DNA from: a virus | DNA: 23,468 nucleotides | Virus record (IMG/VR): IMGVR_UViG_3300017746_000165 | Coordinates: 1 to 23,468 of that record | Reading direction: 5' to 3' (one strand) | Program-made: the position numbers and the translations under genes | Part shown: piece by piece, positions 1 to 4,134 of the stretch | Layout: every line of letters begins with the position of its first letter | How positions within the stretch are numbered: position 1 is the first letter of the stretch | The notes under the pieces: model-generated | Told to the model about the DNA's origin: nothing | What the model saw: the letters and a program-made list of their open reading frames with translations, nothing else | Databases searched by the model: none

Positions 1-43
1 GCCACCTTTTACAGACCATCCTGAAGAGTCCTTCACCTGCAGC

Positions 44-64
44 GCGGACCGTGCAGCTGGATCC
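44..64. repeat. Dispersed 21-nt repeat, copy 1
   Basis: GCGGACC, three variable bases, then CAGCTGGATCC. Positions 231-251 match at 19 of 21 positions. The PvuII-type (CAGCTG) and BamHI-type (GGATCC) palindromes overlap by one base in both copies. A diverged form, CAGCTGGGTCC, is at 1452-1462. Here the word is followed closely by the heptamer array at 71-98. Confidence 0.7.
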
Positions 65-70
65 GTGATT

Positions 71-98
71 TCCCATCTCCCAACTCCCACTTCCCACT
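71..98. repeat. Heptamer array, four units (G4-capable)
   Basis: Four head-to-tail 7-nt units start at 71, 78, 85 and 92 (TCCCATC, TCCCAAC, TCCCACT, TCCCACT). The four CCC runs are spaced exactly 7 nt apart, so the minus strand has four GGG runs with 4-nt loops, which fits the canonical intramolecular G-quadruplex pattern. The stretch 69-97 equals 449-470 except for one extra 7-nt unit, suggesting gain or loss of whole units. The function is unknown. Confidence 0.85.
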
Positions 99-169
99 GC
101 AAATCCAACACTTTTTAACCATCGACCCCGAGCCCTTCAGGAGCTGGTACCGCGAAACCTGTGGTGAAC

Positions 170-183
170 TCCCATTTCCCATT
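170..183. repeat. Heptamer array, two TCCCATT units
   Basis: Two perfect copies of TCCCATT stand head to tail at 170 and 177. They lie 19 nt after a GAGCTGGTACCGC word (141-153), resembling the arrangement of repeat words and heptamers elsewhere in the first 1.7 kb. Confidence 0.7.
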
Positions 184-230
184 GGTAATTCACACTTTTG
201 TTGAGGAAAGCAGGACTGCAGCATCAGGAT

Positions 231-251
231 GCGGACCCCGCAGCTGGATCC
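231..251. repeat. Dispersed 21-nt repeat, copy 2
   Basis: Second copy of the 44-64 repeat, 19 of 21 positions identical. This copy is not followed by heptamers; the promoter-like site at 276-303 comes next. Confidence 0.7.
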
Positions 252-275
252 AGGTGAAGCTGGGAAAATAAATAC

Positions 276-303
276 TTGACATCAGCGTGGGATAATATAT
301 ATA
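276..303 (+). promoter_or_regulatory. Orphan sigma70-like promoter
   Basis: A perfect TTGACA (276-281), a 16-nt spacer and TATATA (298-303) form a plausible sigma70-type promoter. An alternative -10, GATAAT (291-296) with an extended TG, lies too close to the TTGACA to pair with it. No gene with a ribosome binding site follows before 661, so it may drive an untranslated RNA, act as a long-leader promoter for the 661 cassette, or be non-functional. Confidence 0.4.
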
Positions 304-443
304 CGCACATGGTAGCTCAATCATCTCAAACTTGTTAGCTCCTGTTTGTCCGTTGGGCTACCGTCATCGTGGGGTACTCGAGAAAAAGCTTACCACTGTA
401 GTCAAAGACTAGTCGCTCGGTGTTTATTGCGAAACCTATGATA

Positions 444-471
444 CCCCATTTCCCATCTCCCACTTCCCACC
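444..471. repeat. Heptamer array, four units (G4-capable)
   Basis: Four units start at 444, 451, 458 and 465 (CCCCATT, TCCCATC, TCCCACT, TCCCACC). As at 71-98, the minus strand has four G-runs with 4-nt loops. Upstream lies GCGAAACCT (429-437), a word also found at 152-160 just upstream of the 170-183 array. Confidence 0.85.
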
Positions 472-511
472 GCAGAACCAAGAACTGTGGTTTGTAAACT
501 AAGCATCAGGA

Positions 512-525
512 GGAGCTGGTACCGC
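512..525. repeat. Dispersed 14-nt repeat GGAGCTGGTACCGC
   Basis: GGAGCTGGTACCGC occurs at 140-153 and 512-525. The following GGTCCGCAGGTCAGGG (531-546) has a near copy beginning at 1558 (GGTCCGCAGCTCAGGA). These words recur only in the first 1.7 kb. Confidence 0.65.
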
Positions 526-568
526 CCGCTGGTCCGCAGGTCAGGGATCGGTAGATTACCTACGCACA

Positions 569-594
569 CACACGCATGTGTGAAAAATTTTTTT
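569..594 (+). terminator. Weak terminator-like hairpin and T-run
   Basis: CACAC (569-573), loop GCAT, GTGTG (578-582), then AAAAA and a run of eight T. The stem is only 5 bp, so this is a weak intrinsic-terminator candidate. It would end any transcript from the orphan promoter before the 606-634 promoter. The same A/T tract can equally be read as an UP element for that promoter. Confidence 0.3.
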
Positions 595-605
595 TATTTT
601 ATGCA

Positions 606-634
606 TTGACTTCTAATGCTAAACATCCTATATA
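606..634 (+). promoter_or_regulatory. Sigma70-like promoter for early cassette
   Basis: TTGACT (606-611), a 17-nt spacer and TATATA (629-634), preceded by an A/T tract (583-601) that could be an UP element. Transcription would begin near 640, within TGGGATAAC, leaving a short leader with AAAGGAG (647-653) before the ATG at 661. This placement argues against the in-frame ATG at 616, which lies inside the promoter. Confidence 0.6.
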
Positions 635-660
635 CATGGGATAACCAAAGGAGAACAACG

Positions 661-972
661 ATGACAAAAGAAACACAAGAAGACAAAAACAATTTATTGT
701 TTAGCTGTCCAGAGCATGGAAAAGAAGCATACTTCAGTATTAAAAAATTTGAAAAGCACCCGAGATGGGCGAAGTCTATGGTGTATGTCTGGTTTAAGGA
801 CGACGAACGTGGCGACGAGAAGATGTGGTGTAGAATCTTCAAAGGAGATCTGAAGAAAGGTATTGGGATTCTAGACAATCAACCATTTAACCAAATTCAA
901 TACAAGGTCGGTGATAAATTTAAATACCAAACAGATGTCAATGGCATTACGTGGAAGGTAGGAAAAGCATGA
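661..972 (+). CDS. Hypothetical protein (103 aa)
   Basis: I do not recognise this gene with certainty. The start at 661 has AAAGGAG (647-653) seven bases upstream; an in-frame ATG at 616 sits between the -35 and -10 boxes of the predicted promoter and is rejected. The product is a charged, soluble protein with no signal peptide or membrane segment. It has a CPEHG motif near residue 16 (one Cys, one His) and another Cys in MWCRIF. The C-terminal half (VGDKFKYQ, GITWKV) looks like a small beta domain. The next gene starts inside its stop codon (ATGA at 969-972), so the two are probably translationally coupled. As first gene behind a sigma70-like promoter, it could be an early or accessory function. 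Confidence 0.75.
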   Translation: MTKETQEDKNNLLFSCPEHGKEAYFSIKKFEKHPRWAKSMVYVWFKDDERGDEKMWCRIFKGDLKKGIGILDNQPFNQIQYKVGDKFKYQTDVNGITWKVGKA

Positions 973-1310
973 GCATTGAAAATTTTTTGTTAGAAGGAGA
1001 GAAGGCAGAGTCCTTCGTTATTGAAGATGTCGTCAAACATGGTTGCAGTGGCGGGATTATCCCGTCGCTGATTCCCTACGTTGCTACGGTGAAGTTTCAT
1101 GATGAACATGAAACCTGGATCTGGCAGCAGCTGTACCAACACGCCAACAACGATGGTATGTCGACCCTGCAGTACATTTCCCGCTTGAATGGCGGAAAGC
1201 ATGTGGGGTCAATGACTCAATTGAAAAACCTGCTGAGCTGGTGGGCGTGCGAGGTAGCTGCACAGTACATCCTGAACGAAAGAGAGGAGCAAGATGCGTG
1301 CACTGGTTAG
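969..1310 (+). CDS. DUF7222-like conserved marine phage protein
   Basis: This is a 113-aa soluble protein. I chose ATG 969, which overlaps the previous stop as ATGA and has AGGA (959-962) upstream, over the GTG at 951. The pattern HGCSGGI near residue 24, a central FHDEHETWIWQQLY segment and a C-terminal SMTQLKNLLSWWACE segment match a small marine phage and plasmid family that I recall as DUF7222. That assignment is from memory. The molecular role is unknown. Codon use is richer in GC than in the virion genes (for example CTG, CAG and GGC codons), in keeping with the rest of the left end. It lies in a tight cassette with the 661 gene and the 1298 peptide. Confidence 0.75.
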   Translation: MSIENFLLEGEKAESFVIEDVVKHGCSGGIIPSLIPYVATVKFHDEHETWIWQQLYQHANNDGMSTLQYISRLNGGKHVGSMTQLKNLLSWWACEVAAQYILNEREEQDACTG

Positions 1311-1393
1311 GTATATTATTTGGTTTGTTTTTGATGCGATCGGAGTGGGGGCGCGTGTTCGTGGGCCTGGCTTTGGTAGCGATATTCATTTAG
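1298..1393 (+). CDS. Small membrane peptide (31 aa, GTG start)
   Basis: Starting at GTG 1298, with GAGAGGAG (about 1281-1288) upstream, this frame encodes 31 residues, overlaps the previous stop and ends at TAG 1391-1393. The product is almost all hydrophobic, with two short stretches (LGILFGLFLM and VFVGLALVAIFI) around a charged turn (RSEWGR), as expected of a tiny membrane protein. An overlapping frame from ATG 1294 runs to 1719, but it reads through the repeat block and its first part lacks a protein-like pattern. The heptamer pair at 1395-1408 begins right after this stop codon. I see no homologue I can name. Confidence 0.5.
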   Translation: MHWLGILFGLFLMRSEWGRVFVGLALVAIFI

Positions 1394-1518
1394 TTCCCAC
1401 ATCCCGTGCCAAGCCTCGAGACCTTAGATCTACAGATGAAGAGACTGGAGGCAGCTGGGTCCGCCGTACCGAGACTGATGTGGTTTCCCACATCCCGCTG
1501 AAAGAAAGGAGTTTTGCT
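1394..1518. repeat. Second repeat block between small genes
   Basis: This 125-nt intergenic segment has two exact copies of TTCCCACATCCCG (1394-1406 and 1485-1497), each two heptamer units long. Between them lies GCAGCTGGGTCCGCCGTACC (1451-1470), a diverged form of the words seen at 44-64 and 512-540. Composition resembles the 1-605 region. A strong ribosome binding site (AAAGGAG, 1505-1511) lies at its right edge. Confidence 0.65.
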
Positions 1519-1719
1519 ATGTATGAAGAAGCTAATGCATCTGGTACGGTCCGCAGCTCAGGACAGGGGTATGGAACTAATGTTTTCCCATTTCCCATTT
1601 CCCACCGAAAAGCTGAGGTTGATGATGTGAAAGATAGACATCAGAAGCACGGCGGTACCGCAAAAATTCAGGTCTTGTTCTATTGGTCGTTGGTTGGTTG
1701 GCTATTATTCAATCTGTGA
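1519..1719 (+). CDS. Small ORF with embedded heptamer array (66 aa)
   Basis: ATG 1519 follows AAAGGAG (1505-1511) at an ideal 7-nt spacing. The product is 66 aa: a polar N-terminus, a VFPFPISH segment encoded by the three-unit heptamer array at 1586-1606, a charged linker (AEVDDVKDRHQKH), and a hydrophobic C-terminal segment (VLFYWSLVGWLLFNL) that could be a tail anchor. The upstream part of the same open frame back to 1294 is not supported. Since the repeat words at 1549-1606 match non-coding repeats elsewhere, the repeat may have entered an existing small gene and stayed in frame, or the ORF may be fortuitous. I cannot assign a function. Confidence 0.45.
   Translation: MYEEANASGTVRSSGQGYGTNVFPFPISHRKAEVDDVKDRHQKHGGTAKIQVLFYWSLVGWLLFNL
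1586..1606. repeat. Heptamer array, three units, inside ORF
   Basis: Units TCCCATT, TCCCATT and TCCCACC start at 1586, 1593 and 1600. Together they span 21 nt, a multiple of three, so the frame of the 1519 ORF is kept. CTGGTACGGTCCGCAGCTC just upstream (1550-1568) is related to the other repeat words of the region. Confidence 0.75.
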
Positions 1720-1751
1720 GGTTAAAATAAAAAATGAAATAAATGTAAAAT

Positions 1752-1786
1752 AAAGCTTGTTATGGTCATGGGATAATGTAAGCTTT
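1752..1786. promoter_or_regulatory. Inverted repeat around CATGGGATAATG, pre-gene leader
   Basis: AAAGCTT (1752-1758) and AAGCTTT (1780-1786) form a perfect 7-bp inverted repeat. The loop holds CATGGGATAATG, almost the same sequence as at the likely transcription start of the first cassette (635-645). A second small inverted repeat, ATTGTT (1788-1793) and AACAAT (1803-1808), follows directly before the ribosome binding site AGGAG (1809-1813). This AT-rich 100-nt leader is the likely promoter/operator zone of the 1822 gene, although I cannot place a good -35/-10 pair. Confidence 0.35.
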
Positions 1787-1821
1787 CATTGTTATAAATA
1801 TAAACAATAGGAGTATATAAT

Positions 1822-2163
1822 ATGACAAAGACAAAAGAGAAAGCACCTAAGTTGCTTAACAGAAAACAAACACAGCTAATTATAAATGGTTGTGAGTTGT
1901 TAGATAACAAAGCACAATTAAGTAGTGATTGGAATAGAATTATAAAACCAGAAATGGTTTTATTATTTGAGGAAATGAACAATCTCTCATTAGTTGGTTT
2001 AGGAGTTGTTAAAAATAAAACTCACTATTCAATTAACAGAAATGTTAAAGAATATAATATGTTTGATAGTGAGAAATTTAAAAAACAATATCCAGACTTG
2101 TTCAAAAAGTTCAGTAAAAAGAACATAAGAACAAACTGGACTTACTCAATCAAAGAGGTATAA
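1822..2163 (+). CDS. Hypothetical protein (113 aa)
   Basis: The start follows AGGAG (1809-1813) at 8 nt. The product is lysine- and asparagine-rich and soluble, with no signal peptide or membrane segment. Its N-terminal half looks helical (RKQTQLIINGCELLDNK); the C-terminal part has KKQYPDLFKKFSKKN and a possible strand (RTNWTYSIKEV). I do not recognise a family. It marks the change to AT-rich composition. With the 2170 gene it occupies the place where a small terminase subunit is often found, but I see no helix-turn-helix that would support that role. Confidence 0.7.
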   Translation: MTKTKEKAPKLLNRKQTQLIINGCELLDNKAQLSSDWNRIIKPEMVLLFEEMNNLSLVGLGVVKNKTHYSINRNVKEYNMFDSEKFKKQYPDLFKKFSKKNIRTNWTYSIKEV

Positions 2164-2169
2164 TTCATT

Positions 2170-2454
2170 ATGACAAAAGCACTAATAAAAATGAATGAGA
2201 TTATATCTCAAGATAAGAACAATGATGAGATCGTTGCGGAGTTAAAACAATTCGTGGATATCTTAAAGAATAAAAAAGAAAGCACGATTGATTGGCAACT
2301 TGTTGCGGGATATCTTGATCAACAAGTCTTTGAATTCTTTTTAAGAAATCAGAATGATGAGAAGATCAAAGAGTTCGCAACAACTCTAGCAGGAAATCTT
2401 GCAGAGAAATTTGGCATGGTCAGAGATACAACGACTATGACACGACCTAATTAA
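2170..2454 (+). CDS. Hypothetical helical protein (94 aa)
   Basis: This gene lies 6 nt after the previous one; the GAGGTA near 2155 is a weak ribosome binding site. The protein looks all-helical: an N-terminal helix (ELKQFVDILKNKK), a middle one around WQLVAGYLDQQVFEFFL, and KEFATTLAGNLAEKF near the end. No membrane segment or catalytic motif is visible. Its position directly before terL, with only a hairpin between, would suit a small terminase subunit or a terminase-associated factor, but that is positional inference only and I do not assign it. Confidence 0.65.
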   Translation: MTKALIKMNEIISQDKNNDEIVAELKQFVDILKNKKESTIDWQLVAGYLDQQVFEFFLRNQNDEKIKEFATTLAGNLAEKFGMVRDTTTMTRPN

Positions 2455-2461
2455 ACCTAAT

Positions 2462-2485
2462 GCGTGGCGGATAAAACCGCCACGC
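2462..2485 (+). terminator. Perfect 9-bp GC-rich hairpin upstream of terL
   Basis: GCGTGGCGG (2462-2470), loop ATAAAA, CCGCCACGC (2477-2485). The stem is perfect and GC-rich, seven bases after the 2454 stop. No T-run follows (TGTCCACCAG), so it is not a standard intrinsic terminator; it may end transcription inefficiently, stabilise the upstream mRNA 3' end or mark an RNA-processing site. The remaining 110 nt to terL show no other structure apart from a C-run at 2573-2578. Confidence 0.5.
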
Positions 2486-2596
2486 TGTCCACCAGCAGTT
2501 CACCTGTCACCATCTCAGAATTAGTATCTCTTTTATCCTACATACTAGATTTAGCGATTTTTCCACACCCTACCCCCCAGATTTTGTGTATGTAAC

Positions 2597-4129
2597 TTGA
2601 CAAACAACATACGTGCAAAGTTAGACAGATATGATATAACCAAAATACTTATGGATTTAGATTTACTCCCAAAAGAGAAGTTAATTAAGGTAAAACAACT
2701 TCTAGATGCAAAAAAGATACTGAAAGCGAGAACAGAATTCCTTTACTTTGTTAAACAAGTATGGCCAGATTTTATATGTAGAGAAACAAATGAACCTTCT
2801 AAGTGGGGCCACCATCAAATAATTGCTGAAAAATTAACCCAGGTTGCTGAAGGCAAGATAAAGAGACTCATTATCAACATGCCACCTAGACATACTAAAT
2901 CTGAATTTGCATCTTTTTTGTTTCCTTCTTGGATAATGGGACTCCGACCCAAAGCCAAAATTATGCAAGTTTCTCACAATGCCGAACTCTCACAAAGGTT
3001 TGGTAGAAAAGTAAGAAACTTAGTTGACAGTACCGAATATAAAAAAATTTTTAATAATATGGGACTCCAACAGGATAGCAAAGCCGCAGGTCGTTGGGAA
3101 ACTTCTGATGGAGGTGAATATTTTGCAGCGGGGGTCGGTGGTGCCATAACGGGTAGGGGTGCTGATGTATTAATTATTGATGACCCTCACACTGAACAAA
3201 ACGTCATGTCTGATTCTGCTATGGAGAAAACCTATGATTGGTATGTATCAGGCCCACGTCAACGTTTACAACCTGGTGGGTCGATCGTGGTTGTAATGAC
3301 TAGATGGGCTACAGATGATTTGACAGGAAGACTTTTAAAATCACAATCTAACACGGGTGCTGATAAGTGGGAGGTGGTCGAGTTCCCAGCAATCCTGGAC
3401 GACGGAGAACCTGTATGGCCAGAGTATTGGAAGAAAGAAGAATTAGAATCTGTAAAAGCATCTATACCTCCTCAACGTTGGAATGCACAATATATGCAGA
3501 ACCCAACTTCAGAAGAAGGAGCCATCATCAAACGTGAATACTGGCGACCATGGTCGGGAGGCATGCCAGAATTAGAATTTGTTATTCAATCCCTTGATAC
3601 TGCTTTTTCAAAAAAAGAAACTGCAGACTATAGTGCAATAACTACTTGGGGTGTGTTTAGACCGTCAGAGGATTCTCCACCATGTTTAATGTTACTTGAT
3701 GCTATGAAAGGTCGTTGGGACTTTCCAGAACTAAAAGCAGTTGCAACAGAAGAATATACATATTGGAAACCAGAAGCTTGTATCATTGAGGCAAAGGCCA
3801 GTGGACTACCGCTCATTCAAGAATTACGTAGAACTGGAATACCTGTACAAGAATTTGTCCCTGGTCGGGGAAAGGATAAAGTTTCACGTGTAAATGCAGT
3901 GTCTCCTGTCTTTTCATCAGGAATGGTTTTTTACCCTGAAGGCAAGCAATTTGCACATGAAGTAATTGAAGAATGCGCAGCATTTCCTCACGGGGATAAT
4001 GACGACCTCGTGGACAGTACCACACAAGCTGTGTTAAGATACAGAGAAGGTAATTTTATTTCAGCTGATTTTGACTATGATCCTACGGACGAAGTAAGAA
4101 TGCCAAAAGAATATAAATATTATACGTAG
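2597..4129 (+). CDS. terL: Terminase large subunit (TerL)
   Basis: This is the packaging motor ATPase and nuclease that loads DNA into the prohead through the portal. The N-terminal ATPase has a Walker A-like MPPRHTKS (residues 95-102, with Thr where many terminases have Gly), a Walker B VLIIDDPH (191-198) and a coupling motif VVVMTRW (231-237). The C-terminal RNase H-like nuclease shows the expected acidic positions: SLDTAF (first Asp), CIIEAKASG (Glu), and GDNDDLVDSTTQAV near the end. A length of about 510 aa is normal for the family. The start is uncertain: TTG 2597 gives the full frame but has no clear ribosome binding site, and ATG 2651 (residue 19) is an alternative. The family is certain; the packaging strategy (cos or headful) cannot be read from the sequence. 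Confidence 0.95.
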   Translation: MTNNIRAKLDRYDITKILMDLDLLPKEKLIKVKQLLDAKKILKARTEFLYFVKQVWPDFICRETNEPSKWGHHQIIAEKLTQVAEGKIKRLIINMPPRHTKSEFASFLFPSWIMGLRPKAKIMQVSHNAELSQRFGRKVRNLVDSTEYKKIFNNMGLQQDSKAAGRWETSDGGEYFAAGVGGAITGRGADVLIIDDPHTEQNVMSDSAMEKTYDWYVSGPRQRLQPGGSIVVVMTRWATDDLTGRLLKSQSNTGADKWEVVEFPAILDDGEPVWPEYWKKEELESVKASIPPQRWNAQYMQNPTSEEGAIIKREYWRPWSGGMPELEFVIQSLDTAFSKKETADYSAITTWGVFRPSEDSPPCLMLLDAMKGRWDFPELKAVATEEYTYWKPEACIIEAKASGLPLIQELRRTGIPVQEFVPGRGKDKVSRVNAVSPVFSSGMVFYPEGKQFAHEVIEECAAFPHGDNDDLVDSTTQAVLRYREGNFISADFDYDPTDEVRMPKEYKYYT

Positions 4130-4134
4130 AAACC

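Larger units (their letters stand above)
1..605. other. Gene-free, repeat-rich, GC-richer region
   Basis: I see no credible gene here. The only longer open frame (minus strand, near 33-224) runs through the reverse complement of the repeats and has no convincing ribosome binding site. The stretch contains three heptamer arrays, two copies each of a 21-nt and a 14-nt word, many 6-nt palindromes (CTGCAG, CAGCTG, GGATCC, GGTACC, CTCGAG, AAGCTT, ACTAGT), a promoter-like site at 276-303, and a small hairpin with a T-run at 569-594. By eye its base composition is clearly richer in GC than the virion genes. It could be a genome-end, packaging or replication region, or imported DNA; the sequence alone does not decide. 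Confidence 0.7.

Noticed and set aside
33-224. Minus-strand 63-aa open frame
   Set aside because: It is the reverse complement of the heptamer arrays, without a convincing ribosome binding site or protein-like pattern, and all other genes are on the + strand.
311-395. tRNA-like GGTAGCTCAATC segment
   Set aside because: The D-arm-like start is followed by no anticodon stem or GGTTCRA-type T-arm, and the 6-bp pairing spans a 40-nt loop.
71-471. CRISPR array
   Set aside because: The units are 7 nt long without spacers of regular size, and no cas gene is present.
616-660. ATG 616 as the start of the first gene
   Set aside because: It falls between the -35 and -10 boxes of the predicted promoter, so it would not be transcribed; ATG 661 has a much better ribosome binding site.
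1053-1065. Palindrome CGGGATTATCCCG as an operator
   Set aside because: It lies inside the 969 gene, where the codons explain it (GGG ATT ATC CCG); no second copy was seen.
1294-1719. A single 141-aa gene across the second repeat block
   Set aside because: Its first part runs through two copies of the TTCCCACATCCCG repeat and overlaps a more protein-like 31-aa frame (1298-1393). Only the part from ATG 1519, with its own strong ribosome binding site, is kept.
2597-2635. TTGACA at 2597 as a promoter within the terL start
   Set aside because: The nearest -10-like hexamer (TATGAT, 2630-2635) is 27 nt away, too far for a sigma70 promoter.
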